DNA of 64,000 nucleotides, from contig NZ_JACHJS010000001.1 in NCBI RefSeq assembly GCF_014203755.1, forward strand, positions 2,356,001 through 2,420,000, read 5' to 3'. Of the stretch, positions 1 to 8,584 are shown piece by piece (position 1 is the stretch's first letter; each line of letters opens with the position of its first letter). A model generated the notes under the pieces. It did no database searches. It had not been told where the DNA came from and saw only the letters and a program-made list of their open reading frames with translations. Position numbers and translations under genes: made by a program. The stretch is from Saccharothrix violaceirubra. GTDB taxonomy: Bacteria > Actinomycetota > Actinomycetes > Mycobacteriales > Pseudonocardiaceae.

Positions 1-248
1 CCGCGCGGTTGTGGGTGGCCGAGGGCCGGGCGCACGGTCTGCGCCGGCGGGCCAAGCACGTCGGGCGGCGGGAGTTCGACGGGGAGTGGGGCGACCTGCT
101 GGAGATCGCGCTGCGGTTCCCGGACTCGGCCGCGTCCTGGATCGCGGGCTTCGGCGCGGACGTCGTCGTCCTCGAACCCGAACTGCTGGCCAAGACCGTC
201 CGGGAGAAGCTGCTCGGCGCGGTGCGCGGTGCGGGGGTGCGCGCGTGA
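1..248 (+). CDS. pafB: PafB, C-terminal part of WYL-domain regulator (cut by window edge)
   Basis: This is the last ~82 residues of a protein whose start lies before the window; the open frame runs from base 1 to TGA at 246-248. It ends in the basic C-terminal extension seen after WYL domains (LLEIALRFPDSAASWI, then VREKLLGAVRGAG). The assignment rests mainly on context. The next gene overlaps it by 4 bases (GTGA) and is a PafC-type WYL regulator, and tatA/tatC/helY follow, which is the usual actinobacterial paf order. In mycobacteria PafB and PafC form a transcriptional activator of LexA/RecA-independent DNA-damage genes. The helix-turn-helix part is outside the window and cannot be checked. 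Confidence 0.8.
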   Translation, partial: ARLWVAEGRAHGLRRRAKHVGRREFDGEWGDLLEIALRFPDSAASWIAGFGADVVVLEPELLAKTVREKLLGAVRGAGVRA

Positions 249-1237
249 ACAACTCGTCGGCCAACGAGCGGCTGCCACGCCTGCTCGCCCTGGTGCCCTA
301 CCTGCTGGCCCGGCCCGGCATCCCGGTCGAGGAGGCGGCGGCGGACTTCGAGGTCACCCCGCGCCAACTGCGCAAGGACCTCGAACTGCTGTGGATGTGC
401 GGCCTGCCCGGCTACGGTCCCGGCGACCTGATCGACCTGTCCTTCGAGGGCGACACGATCACGGTCGTCTTCGACGCGGGCATGAGCCGGCCGTTGCGGC
501 TCACCGCCGCCGAGGCGACCGCGCTGCTGGTCGCGTTGCGCGCGCTCGGCGAGACGCCCGGCATCGCCGACCAGGCCGCCGTGCGCCGGGCCGTGGCCAA
601 GATCGAGGCCGCGGTCGGCAAGGCCCAGCCCGCCGGCGTCGCGGTCGGCCTGGGCCTGCGGGAGGCACCGGAGACCACGCCCGTGCGCGACGCGGTGTCG
701 GACGGGGTGAGACGCGGTCGCGCGCTGCGACTTCGGTACTACACACCGTCGCGCGACGAGATCACCGACCGGGTCGTGGACCCGATGCGGATGCTGCTGG
801 TCGACGGGCGCAACTACCTGGAGGCGTGGTGCCGGACGGCCGACGACGTGCGGCTGTTCAGACTGGACCGGATCGACCGGGTGGTCGTGCTCGACGAGGC
901 CGCCACGCCGCCATCCCACGCGACCCCGACTGATACGTCGGAGGGGTTGTTCCAGCCGGACTCGTCCCAGCGGACCGCCGTGCTCGTCCTGGAGCCGGAC
1001 GGCCGCTGGATCGCCGAGTACTACCCGGTGGAGGACGTGACCGAGCTGGGAGAAGGCCGCATGCGGGTGCGGATGCGGTACGCCGACACCGCGTGGATGG
1101 TCCGCCTGCTTCTGGGCCACGGGGGCGAGGTGTCCGTGGAACGACCGGCCGAGCTGGTGGCCGCGGTGACCCGTCAAGCCGAAGCCGCATTGCGCCGGGC
1201 GGATCACCTTCCGGCAACCGGACCGCAGGGAGGGTGA
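245..1237 (+). CDS. pafC: PafC, WYL-domain transcriptional regulator
   Basis: 330 aa, starting at GTG 245 inside the pafB stop codon, so translationally coupled. An N-terminal helix-turn-helix-like segment (about residues 10-60, with EEAAADFEVTPRQLRKDL) is followed by a middle region and a WYL domain (about 150-240), where GRNYLEAWCR and DVRLFRLDRI match the WYL-family core. Length and layout fit PafC. PafB and PafC act together as a DNA-damage-responsive activator that probably senses single-stranded nucleic acid through the WYL domains; this is family knowledge and not visible here. The next gene begins one base after the stop, so the small membrane protein is probably co-transcribed. Confidence 0.9.
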   Translation: MNNSSANERLPRLLALVPYLLARPGIPVEEAAADFEVTPRQLRKDLELLWMCGLPGYGPGDLIDLSFEGDTITVVFDAGMSRPLRLTAAEATALLVALRALGETPGIADQAAVRRAVAKIEAAVGKAQPAGVAVGLGLREAPETTPVRDAVSDGVRRGRALRLRYYTPSRDEITDRVVDPMRMLLVDGRNYLEAWCRTADDVRLFRLDRIDRVVVLDEAATPPSHATPTDTSEGLFQPDSSQRTAVLVLEPDGRWIAEYYPVEDVTELGEGRMRVRMRYADTAWMVRLLLGHGGEVSVERPAELVAAVTRQAEAALRRADHLPATGPQGG

Positions 1238-1238
1238 G

Positions 1239-1442
1239 GTGTACTACCTGGCTACCGCACTGTCGGCTTTCGGAGTGGTGTTCTTCGCGGTCATCGTGGC
1301 CAAAATACGTGCACGACTGCGTGGCCTGCGGTCTCAAGCCGGGCGCACGTCCGCGCGGATGAAGGATCGGATCGGCTTGATTCGCGCGCGGTCGGCCGCT
1401 CTCAAGGTGGCACTCGCCCAACGTCGGACCCGTAACTCTTGA
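1239..1442 (+). CDS. Small single-pass membrane protein of unknown function
   Basis: 67 aa from GTG 1239, one base after the pafC stop. Residues 1-22 (MYYLATALSAFGVVFFAVIV) form one hydrophobic helix. The rest is strongly basic and helical (KIRARLRGLRSQAGRTSARMKDR), giving a short N-in/C-out or membrane-anchored basic tail. I do not recognise a family. The tight coupling to pafC supports that it is expressed. It is unlike TatA, which needs an FGxxKLP hinge; the genuine tatA lies about 1.1 kb downstream. Confidence 0.7.
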   Translation: MYYLATALSAFGVVFFAVIVAKIRARLRGLRSQAGRTSARMKDRIGLIRARSAALKVALAQRRTRNS

Positions 1443-1740
1443 CACCTGTTCGTCGGCCACCCGCGACGCGCTACTCTGGGAGGGCGCTCGTATTGCGCTG
1501 CTTGGCTCATGCGGTGGGCCATTCGGGCGGTCTTTCGAATTGGCAAAAAGTCTGGTCTTGCCTTGTGAGTTTCCGATCGATAGTTTCGTGCTGTACCACT
1601 TAGCGGTAGCCGGGGGGCGCCACAGGGGGATTGAAATTCACTGTAGTGCTTCCTGGCTTGTCAAGACCAAGTCGGAAACGGTGATCCGGGACGATTTCGT
1701 GCGGGCCGTTGTGCCGATGGTCGATAACTCAGGGGTGGAA
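1443..1740. other. Intergenic gap of about 300 bp, lower GC
   Basis: No gene recognised. Base composition falls as in the following secreted-protein gene, so the transferred segment probably begins here. TACTCT at 1472-1477 is a possible -10 element, but no correctly spaced -35 is visible. The secreted-protein frame stays open back to about 1540 without a convincing start. Confidence 0.5.
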
Positions 1741-2370
1741 ATGAAAATCCTGTTAGGCCTATTATCTCGCATGGTCGCCATTCTGGCCGCAATGGCGTTC
1801 ATGCTTTCGATTCCGGTTGCCGCTGCCAACGCCGCTGGCGGCGACTTCGTGGCGCAGGATGCGTCGGCTGTGCTGGATCGCTTGTCTGCAACGGGTCGGT
1901 TGACTGCGGGCGATCGGGACATCCTGCTCAAGTATCCGCGTTTGGCGGCGCAGGTGGAGGACCCTGACCAGGCGACTTCTGGGGGAAGTGTCAGGTTCGA
2001 CGCCGAACGGGCCAAGCTCGTCGGTGCGCAGGGTTGCTGGATTAGCGACTGGTACCACCACGCGAAGACGGCCTTGGGCAACACCTTTTACAAGTTCCAT
2101 CACCGTGCTGACTGGTGTCAGGACGGCAATCGGGTGCTCGGCGTCCACTATCGCAGCCATCATTTCAGTGAGGTCAGCGCGTTCGCTTACCCGCGCCATG
2201 TCGAAAGTGACTATGTAACTCCGACGCCTTCATGGGAAGTCAAGTCTCGCAAGAGTCATTTGGTCGACAACTGCATTCCGTTGAAGGGGTGCCTTTGGGC
2301 AAGTCATCCTTGGGTTGAGCACACCATGAGGGGTAATGCGGAAAATTGGTCGGCGGACGGCGAGCAATAA
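1741..2370 (+). CDS. Putative secreted cysteine- and tryptophan-containing protein, low GC, with TTA codons
   Basis: 209 aa from ATG 1741, preceded by an AGGGGTGGAA ribosome site; the open frame extends further upstream but without a better site. Residues 1-35 look like a Sec signal peptide (MKILLGLLSRMVAILAAMAF, ending near AANAAG). The mature part has four cysteines (GCWISDW, DWCQDG, DNCIPLKGC), which could form two disulphides, and many His/Trp/Tyr. No family recognised. GC is visibly lower than in the neighbours, and leucine codons 5 and 8 are TTA, very rare in such genomes. The gene sits between pafC and tatA, where conserved synteny usually has none, so acquisition by transfer is likely. 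A strong hairpin follows it. Confidence 0.75.
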   Translation: MKILLGLLSRMVAILAAMAFMLSIPVAAANAAGGDFVAQDASAVLDRLSATGRLTAGDRDILLKYPRLAAQVEDPDQATSGGSVRFDAERAKLVGAQGCWISDWYHHAKTALGNTFYKFHHRADWCQDGNRVLGVHYRSHHFSEVSAFAYPRHVESDYVTPTPSWEVKSRKSHLVDNCIPLKGCLWASHPWVEHTMRGNAENWSADGEQ

Positions 2371-2398
2371 TTTCGCAGGCTGAACTGTAGATGGTTGG

Positions 2399-2443
2399 CG
2401 CCGGGTAATCGACGGAGGTGTGCTTGCCGTCGATTACCCGGCG
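2399..2443 (+). terminator. Strong hairpin between the secreted-protein gene and tatA
   Basis: Two perfectly complementary 17-base arms (2399-2415 and 2427-2443) with an 11-base loop. There is no T-tract, which is common for actinobacterial terminators. It separates the acquired gene from tatA. Confidence 0.8.
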
Positions 2444-2537
2444 TGACGATGGGCCGAACAGTGTTCATGTCAGCTCGGGTGGATCATGGCGTTGTCGCGG
2501 GTACGCTCAGGGGGACACGGAAGCGGAGGGTGTACGA

Positions 2538-2843
2538 ATGAACATGCCCGGAGCCACTGAGTTGATCATCATTGCGGTGGTGCTCATCCTGCTGTTCGGC
2601 GCGAAGAAGCTCCCTGACATGGCTCGCTCGATCGGCCGCTCGGCGAAGATCCTGAAGGCCGAGACCAAGGGTCTGCGTGATGGGGATGACCAGACGCAGC
2701 CCGCTTCACATCCGCCGGTCCAGGTCCAGCAGCTTCCGGCGGCGCAGCCGCAGGTCGCCCAGCAGCCCCCGGTCGTGCCGCAGGCGCAGGTCGCGCAGCC
2801 CATCGAGCAGAGCGCGCAGAACCTGCACAACAAGCAGCACTGA
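2538..2843 (+). CDS. tatA: Sec-independent protein translocase subunit TatA
   Basis: 101 aa from ATG 2538 with a GCGGAGGG site upstream. It has the TatA layout: a short N-terminus, one transmembrane helix ([15 protein letters not shown]), the [14 protein letters not shown] hinge and amphipathic helix, then a Pro/Gln-rich disordered tail. It oligomerises in the cytoplasmic membrane to form the path for folded proteins carrying twin-arginine signals. tatC follows 32 bases later. TatB is not encoded beside it, which is normal in this lineage. Confidence 0.95.
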   Translation: MNMPGATELIIIAVVLILLFGAKKLPDMARSIGRSAKILKAETKGLRDGDDQTQPASHPPVQVQQLPAAQPQVAQQPPVVPQAQVAQPIEQSAQNLHNKQH

Positions 2844-2875
2844 CCACTCGCCACTAGACAAGGACGGTCCGCACG

Positions 2876-3847
2876 GTGGGGACAAGTCCGTCCCGGTGGT
2901 CGCAACGCCGGGAGCGCCGCAAGCTGACAAGCCGTCGGGGCAACCCCGACGGCACCATGTCGCTCAAGGAACACCTGTACGAACTGCGCCGCCGGCTCGG
3001 GATCGCGCTGGCGATCATCGCGGTCGGCGCGGTGTTCGGGTTCTTCTGGTGGGGCTGGCACATCTTCGGCCTGCCCAGCCTCGGCGACGTGGTCATCGCG
3101 CCGTACTGCGGCATCCCGGAGTCCGACCGGTTCAGCCAGGGGTCCTGCCAGCTCTTGCAGACCAAGGTCTTCGAGGGCTTCATGATCCAGCTCAAGGTCG
3201 GTGCCGCCGCGGGCATGGCGATCACCGCGCCCCTGTGGCTCTACCAGGTGTGGCGCTTCATCGCGCCGGGTCTGTACGCCAAGGAGCGGCGGTTCGCGCT
3301 GACCTTCGTCGGCGCGGCGTCCGTGCTGTTCGTGCTCGGCGCGGCCCTGGCGTTCTACATCGTGCCGCAGGGCCTGGTGGTGCTGGTCGGGTTCGGCGAC
3401 AGCCAGTTCCTCACGGCGCTGTCCGGCGGCGACTACATCGACTTCGTGCTCGCGCTGCTGCTGATCTTCGGCGTGAGCTTCGAGCTGCCGCTGATCGTGG
3501 TGATGCTCAACCAGGTCGGCGTCGTCAGCTACGAGAAACTGGCCAAGTGGCGGCGCGGCATCGTGTTCGCGCTGTTCATCTTCGCGGCGATCGCGACGCC
3601 GGGCACCGACCCGATCTCGATGGTGGCGCTGGCGGTGGCGTTGACGCTGCTGTTCGAGCTGGCCATCCAGGTCGCGCGGGTGCACGACAGGCGCGCGGCC
3701 CGGCGGCGCAAGGCCGAGGGGCTCGACGACCTCGACGACGACGAGGCCGCGCCGTTCGACTACACGCCGACGCAGATCGAGGAGCCCGAGCCGCCGATCA
3801 CGCCCACGCAGCCGCGTGAGCGCGTGCGCTACGACGACGCCACGTAA
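2876..3847 (+). CDS. tatC: Sec-independent protein translocase subunit TatC
   Basis: 323 aa from GTG 2876. The conserved cytoplasmic N-terminal motif (TMSLKEHLYELRRRL) is followed by six hydrophobic segments, with the first periplasmic loop holding FEGFMIQLKVG. This is the TatC signature: it recognises twin-arginine signal peptides and recruits TatA. The N-terminus before MSLKEHL is about 27 residues long and basic; a start at the internal ATG (MSLKEHL) is possible but less usual for actinobacterial TatC. The C-terminal tail is long and acidic. A terminator hairpin follows. Confidence 0.95.
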   Translation: MGTSPSRWSQRRERRKLTSRRGNPDGTMSLKEHLYELRRRLGIALAIIAVGAVFGFFWWGWHIFGLPSLGDVVIAPYCGIPESDRFSQGSCQLLQTKVFEGFMIQLKVGAAAGMAITAPLWLYQVWRFIAPGLYAKERRFALTFVGAASVLFVLGAALAFYIVPQGLVVLVGFGDSQFLTALSGGDYIDFVLALLLIFGVSFELPLIVVMLNQVGVVSYEKLAKWRRGIVFALFIFAAIATPGTDPISMVALAVALTLLFELAIQVARVHDRRAARRRKAEGLDDLDDDEAAPFDYTPTQIEEPEPPITPTQPRERVRYDDAT

Positions 3848-3861
3848 GCGTTCCGGTACGG

Positions 3862-3891
3862 ACGGGGCGGCACCGGTCGGTGTCGCCCCGT
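3862..3891 (+). terminator. Hairpin after tatC
   Basis: 14-base arms (3862-3875 and 3878-3891) are complementary except for one G-T pair; the inner bases form the loop. It ends the tat transcript before the lipid-kinase gene. Confidence 0.7.
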
Positions 3892-3925
3892 TGTCGTATC
3901 GTGTGCCCCCGATCAGGGGAGACGC

Positions 3926-4807
3926 ATGACGCACGCGGCACTGCTGGTCTGCCCGACGTCCGGCAGCGGTCGTGCGCGGCGGCTCGCCGGCACGGTCGCG
4001 GACCGGCTGCGCACCGCCGTGGACCGGCTCGACCCGCACGTGGCGTCGTCGGCCGAGGGCACCGCCGCACTCGCCCGCCGGGTGGTCGCCGAAGGCGTGG
4101 ACGTGCTCGTGGTGCTCGGTGGCGACGGTGGCGCGCATCTGGCCGTGCAGGCGTGTGCGGGCACGGCGACGGCGTTGGCCGTGGTCCCGGCGGGCACCGG
4201 CGACGACCTGGCGCGGACGTTGGGGGTGCGGTCGGTCGAGGACGTGGTCACGGCCCTGCGCGCGGGTGCGCGACGCCCGTTCGACCTCGGCCGCCTCGAC
4301 GACGGCCGGTGGTTCGCCACGGTCCTGTGCGCGGGTTTCGACTCGGCGGTCAACGAGCGGGCCAACGCGATGCGGTGGCCCGCCGGTCCGCGCCGCTACG
4401 ACCTGGCGATCCTCGCCGAACTGGCCCGGCCGCGGCCGGCGCGGCTGGTCGTGGAGACGGGGGACCGGACCCTGGAGCTGGAGGCGTTGTCGGTCGCGGT
4501 GGGCAACACGGCGCACTACGGCGGCGGCATCCCGGTGTGCCCGGACGCGCGGGCCGACGACGGCCTGTTCGACGTGACCGTGGTGTCGGCCGTGCCGCGA
4601 CGCACCCTGCTGCGGGTGCTGCCGACGTTGCGCTCGGGCCGGCACGTCGACCACCCGGCGGTGCGGACGCTGCGGGCCGCGGCCGTGCGCCTGGCGGGTC
4701 CGGACTGGACCGGCTACGCCGACGGCGAGCGCCTGCACCGGCTGCCGCTCGGCACGACGTGCGTGCCGGGTGCGTTGAGCATAGTCGGCTCTATTCCTTC
4801 AGTGTAG
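3926..4807 (+). CDS. Diacylglycerol kinase-family lipid kinase (YegS/DagK-like)
   Basis: 293 aa from ATG 3926 with GGGGAGACGC upstream. The catalytic-domain marks are present: a nucleotide loop (VLGGDGGAHLAV, with Gly where GGDGT kinases usually have Thr), PAGTGDDLARTLG, and the later NTAHYGGGIPVCPDARADDG stretch that closes the lipid-binding side. It probably phosphorylates a lipid such as diacylglycerol or a sphingoid base at the membrane. It lies in the conserved gap between tatC and helY. The exact substrate cannot be read from sequence. Confidence 0.88.
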   Translation: MTHAALLVCPTSGSGRARRLAGTVADRLRTAVDRLDPHVASSAEGTAALARRVVAEGVDVLVVLGGDGGAHLAVQACAGTATALAVVPAGTGDDLARTLGVRSVEDVVTALRAGARRPFDLGRLDDGRWFATVLCAGFDSAVNERANAMRWPAGPRRYDLAILAELARPRPARLVVETGDRTLELEALSVAVGNTAHYGGGIPVCPDARADDGLFDVTVVSAVPRRTLLRVLPTLRSGRHVDHPAVRTLRAAAVRLAGPDWTGYADGERLHRLPLGTTCVPGALSIVGSIPSV

Positions 4808-4927
4808 ACGGAATACATAGCTCGACCTGGGGTTTTCCGGATCAGGAAGCCAAGGCGCCGGGAATCGGTGCGCGAACCCGGCCAAATGGGACCGCCGATT
4901 GTCGTACCCATGTGACAGCCTGGAAGG

Positions 4928-7690
4928 GTGTCAAGCGCTTCGCGGTCCCCGGCCGACGCCTACTCGGACGCCCGCCGTCGGCAGTCCCGGCCCCACCTCG
5001 CCGAGTTCCTCTCGGTGCTGTCCTTCGAACTCGACCCGTTCCAGCAGCGCGCGTGCGAGGCGCTGGCGGACGGGCACGGCGTGCTCGTGTGCGCGCCGAC
5101 CGGCGCGGGCAAGACCATCGTCGGCGAGTTCGCCGTCCACCTGGCTCTTTCGGAGGGACGCAAGTGCTTCTACACCACGCCGATCAAGGCGCTGTCGAAC
5201 CAGAAGTTCACCGACCTGGTCGCGCGCTACGGGGCTGACAAGGTCGGCCTGCTGACCGGCGACACGTCGGTCAACGGCGGCGCGCCGGTCGTGGTCATGA
5301 CCACCGAGGTGCTGCGCAACATGCTGTACGCGGGCTCGTCCACGCTGGACAGCCTGGCGTACGTGGTGATGGACGAGATCCACTACCTGGCGGACCGGTT
5401 CCGCGGCCCGGTGTGGGAGGAGGTCATCCTCCACCTGCCGGAGTCCGTGCGGCTGGTCGGCCTGTCCGCGACGGTCAGCAACGCCGAGGAGTTCGGCGAG
5501 TGGCTGGTCGAGGTGCGCGGCGACACGACCGTGGTGGTGGACGAGCACCGACCGGTGCCGCTGTGGCAGCACATGCTGGCGGGCAACCGGCTGCTGGACC
5601 TGTTCGCGGGCGAGACGCCGGACGGGTCGACCCGGATCAACCCGCAGTTGCTGCGGCACACCGACGACCTCCAGCGCTACCACGTGCCGTGGAGCCGGGG
5701 TCGGGGTCCGCGCAACGGCGGCCGTCCACCGCGCGGCTCCGGGTTCAAGCCGCCTTCGCGGGTGGACATCGTGCAGCGGCTGGACCAGGCGGGGCTGCTG
5801 CCGGCGATCGACTTCGTGTTCAGCCGGGCGGGGTGCGACGCGGCCGTGGCGCAGTGCGTGCGCTCCGGGCTGCGGTTGAACTCGGCGGACGAGGTGGAGG
5901 AGATCCGCGAGGTCATCGAGTCCAAGACCCGGGACCTGCCGCAGGCGGACCTGATGGTGTTGGGCTACTGGGAGTGGCGGGAGGCCCTCGAGCGGGGTAT
6001 CGCGAGTCACCACGCGGGTCTGCTGCCGGCGTTCAAGGAGACCGTGGAGGAGTTGTTCGTCCGGGGTCTGGTGAAGGTCGTGTTCGCGACCGAGACGTTG
6101 GCCCTGGGCATCAACATGCCGGCGCGCACGGTCGTGCTGGAGAAGCTGGTCAAGTACAACGGCGAGGCGCACGTCGACCTCACGCCGGGCGAGTACACGC
6201 AGTTGACGGGTCGGGCCGGGCGGCGGGGGATCGACGTCGAGGGTCACGCCGTGGTGCTGTGGCAGCCGGGCGTGGACCCGAAGGCGGTCGGCGGGTTGGC
6301 GTCGACGCGCACGTACCCGCTGCGGTCGTCGTTCCGGCCGGGCTACAACATGGCGGTCAACCTGGTGCACCGGTTGGGCGCGGCGGCGGCGCGGGACCTG
6401 TTGGAGCAGTCGTTCGCGCAGTTCCAGGCGGACCGCTCGGTGGTGGGCGTGGCGCGGCGGATCGAGCGCAACCGGGAGGCGTTGGGCGGGTACGCCGAGG
6501 CGATGTCGTGCCACCTGGGCGATTTTCCCGAGTACGCGTCGTTGCGGCGGCGGATCGGGGACCGCGAGAAGGCGTTGTCGCGGCAGAACACGTCGGCGAC
6601 GCGGGCGGAGACGGCGTCGTCGTTGGAGAAGCTGCGCAAGGGCGACCTGATCGCGGTGCCGTCGGGCCGGCGGACGGGGTTGGCGGTGGTGATCGACCCG
6701 GGGTTGACGCCGTTGGGCGAGGCCAGGCCGTTGGTGGTGACCGAGGACCGGTGGTCGGGTCGGTTGTCGGCGGCGGACTTCCCGGTGCCGGTGGAGGTGT
6801 TGGGGCGGTTGCGGTTGCCGCGTCAGGTGGACGTGCGGTCGCCCCGGTCGCGGCGTGATCTGGCGTCCGCGGTGCGGGATTCGGGGGTGGTGGCGCCGCG
6901 GACGGTGCGGCGTCGGTCCAACCCGGACGACGACGCGGAGCTGGCGACGTTGCGGCGGGCGTTGCGGGCGCACCCGTGCCATGGGTGCGAGAAGCGCGAG
7001 GACCACGCGCGGTGGGGCGAGCGGTACCACCGGTTGCTGGGCGAGACCGAGCAGTTGGAGCGGAAGGTCGCGGCGACGACGCACTCGTTGGCCCGGGAGT
7101 TCGACCGCATCCGGGGTCTGTTGCGGGAGCGCGGCTACCTGCACGCCGCGGAGTCGGGTCCGGGCGGCGAGGTCACGGAGCACGGACTGCGGTTGACGCG
7201 GTTGTACAGCGAGTCGGACCTGTTGGCCGCGGAGTGCCTGCGGCACGGGGTGTGGCAGGGGTTGGACCCGGCCGAGTTGGCGGCGGTCGTGTCGGCGCTG
7301 GTGTACGAGGCGCGGCGGGACGGGCCGGTGGAGTCGCGGTTGCCGCCGGGCCGGGTGGCGGACGCGATGACGGCGACGGCGCGGTTGTGGGCCGAGTTGG
7401 AGGAGGACGAGCGGCGGCACCGGTTGGACCGGACGCGGCAGCCGGATCCGGGTTTCGCGTGGCCGGTGTTCCGGTGGGCGCGGGGCGAGTCGTTGGAGAA
7501 GGTGTTGTCGTCGGCGGAGGAGTACGGCACGGAGTTGGGCGCCGGTGATTTCGTGCGCTGGTGCCGGCAGGTGATCGACTTCCTGGACCAGATCCGGGAC
7601 GTGGGCGGGAGCGGTGATCCGGTGGGCGCGGTGGCCCGTAAGGCGGTCGAGGCGTTGCGCCGGGGAGTCGTGGCCATGGCCACCGTTTGA
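4928..7690 (+). CDS. helY: DEAD/DEAH-box RNA helicase of the HelY/Mtr4-like family
   Basis: 920 aa from GTG 4928. Walker A is APTGAGKT at residues 56-63, motif II is DEIH, motif III is LSATVSN, and motif VI is QLTGRAGRRGID. A Ski2/Mtr4-type C-terminal half follows with a cysteine pair (HPCHGCEKREDH). The family unwinds structured RNA using ATP, and its actinobacterial members normally sit next to tatC as here. A basic insertion near residues 255-280 (RGRGPRNGGRPPRGSG) may bind RNA. The gene is intact and of normal length. Confidence 0.92.
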   Translation: MSSASRSPADAYSDARRRQSRPHLAEFLSVLSFELDPFQQRACEALADGHGVLVCAPTGAGKTIVGEFAVHLALSEGRKCFYTTPIKALSNQKFTDLVARYGADKVGLLTGDTSVNGGAPVVVMTTEVLRNMLYAGSSTLDSLAYVVMDEIHYLADRFRGPVWEEVILHLPESVRLVGLSATVSNAEEFGEWLVEVRGDTTVVVDEHRPVPLWQHMLAGNRLLDLFAGETPDGSTRINPQLLRHTDDLQRYHVPWSRGRGPRNGGRPPRGSGFKPPSRVDIVQRLDQAGLLPAIDFVFSRAGCDAAVAQCVRSGLRLNSADEVEEIREVIESKTRDLPQADLMVLGYWEWREALERGIASHHAGLLPAFKETVEELFVRGLVKVVFATETLALGINMPARTVVLEKLVKYNGEAHVDLTPGEYTQLTGRAGRRGIDVEGHAVVLWQPGVDPKAVGGLASTRTYPLRSSFRPGYNMAVNLVHRLGAAAARDLLEQSFAQFQADRSVVGVARRIERNREALGGYAEAMSCHLGDFPEYASLRRRIGDREKALSRQNTSATRAETASSLEKLRKGDLIAVPSGRRTGLAVVIDPGLTPLGEARPLVVTEDRWSGRLSAADFPVPVEVLGRLRLPRQVDVRSPRSRRDLASAVRDSGVVAPRTVRRRSNPDDDAELATLRRALRAHPCHGCEKREDHARWGERYHRLLGETEQLERKVAATTHSLAREFDRIRGLLRERGYLHAAESGPGGEVTEHGLRLTRLYSESDLLAAECLRHGVWQGLDPAELAAVVSALVYEARRDGPVESRLPPGRVADAMTATARLWAELEEDERRHRLDRTRQPDPGFAWPVFRWARGESLEKVLSSAEEYGTELGAGDFVRWCRQVIDFLDQIRDVGGSGDPVGAVARKAVEALRRGVVAMATV

Positions 7691-7794
7691 GAAAGCTTCG
7701 CGGGGTGGCTGGGTGCGGTCGGCGGACCTGTGGTTTGATCGCGCCCGCAACCCTTGCACGCAGATTTGTCCAGACCGACCGTCGGAGGCCGAGC

Positions 7795-8484
7795 ATGACC
7801 AGTCCGTACGGACCGTCCGGAGGGAACGACCCGCAGCAGCAGTGGGGCCAGCAGCCCTACCCCGGCGGGTACCCCGGCACTCCGTCGGGTGGTTTCCCCG
7901 CTCAGCAGCCCGGCTACGGGCAGCCCGACCCCAATGCCCAGCAGCAGGCGCAGTGGGGTCAGCAGCAGCCGGGGTACCCGCAGCCACAGCAGTTCCCGGG
8001 CGGCTACGACCCGAACCAGCAGCAGAACCCGTACGGGCAGCCCGATCCCAACGCGCAGCAGCAGTGGGGTCAGCAGCCGGGCCAGTACGGGCAGCAGCAG
8101 AACCCGTACGGCCAGCAGAATCCCTATGGTCAGCAGGGGTACGGGCAGCAGCCGCCGCGCAAGAAGTCCGGCGCCGTGGTGTGGGTGATCGTGGCGCTGG
8201 TGGTGTTGGTGGTGGCCGCGTTCGGCATCACCGGGTTCGTGACGCCGGGCTTCCTGAAGACGAAGGTGTTCGACAACGTCTCGGTGCAGAACGGTGTCGT
8301 CCAGATCCTGAAGGACGACTACAAGCTGTCGGACGTGGAGGGCGCGACGTGCCCGGCCGACCGTGAGGTGAAGCCGAACACCACGTTCGAGTGCACCGTG
8401 AAGGTCGGCGGCACGCAGAAGAAGGTGAAGATCACCGTCAAGACCGAGGACGGCGAGTACGAGGTCGGTCAGCCGGCCGGCTGA
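7795..8484 (+). CDS. Membrane protein with Q/P/G/Y-rich head and extracellular DUF4333 domain
   Basis: 229 aa from ATG 7795 after GGAGGCCGAGC. Residues 1-120 are low complexity, built of repeats such as QQNPYGQ and QPDPNAQQQWGQ. A basic stop (RKKSG) and one transmembrane helix follow (AVVWVIVALVVLVVAAFGIT). The outer domain of about 80 residues has two cysteines (GATCPADRE and FECTVKV) and the CPAD...CTVKVGG pattern of DUF4333. The disordered cytoplasmic head probably mediates protein contacts. Function is unknown. The transcript is closed by a T-tailed terminator. Confidence 0.85.
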   Translation: MTSPYGPSGGNDPQQQWGQQPYPGGYPGTPSGGFPAQQPGYGQPDPNAQQQAQWGQQQPGYPQPQQFPGGYDPNQQQNPYGQPDPNAQQQWGQQPGQYGQQQNPYGQQNPYGQQGYGQQPPRKKSGAVVWVIVALVVLVVAAFGITGFVTPGFLKTKVFDNVSVQNGVVQILKDDYKLSDVEGATCPADREVKPNTTFECTVKVGGTQKKVKITVKTEDGEYEVGQPAG

Positions 8485-8497
8485 GTCGTCGTGGTGG

Positions 8498-8530
8498 AAG
8501 GGGTCGCGCCGGTCGGTGCGACCCCTTTTT
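8498..8530 (+). terminator. Rho-independent terminator after the DUF4333 gene
   Basis: Perfect 10-base arms (8498-8507 and 8518-8527) end in a run of T to 8530. This is the clearest classic terminator in the window. Confidence 0.9.
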
Positions 8531-8584
8531 CGTGCCCTGGTTTTTGGTGTGCGCCGACGGTGGCCGGCGGGGCAGGATGCGGTC

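Noticed and set aside
1439..1477. TTGACA (1439-1444) plus TACTCT (1472-1477) as a promoter for the secreted-protein gene
   Set aside because: The spacing is 27 bases, far from 16-19; TTGACA also overlaps the stop codon of the small membrane gene.
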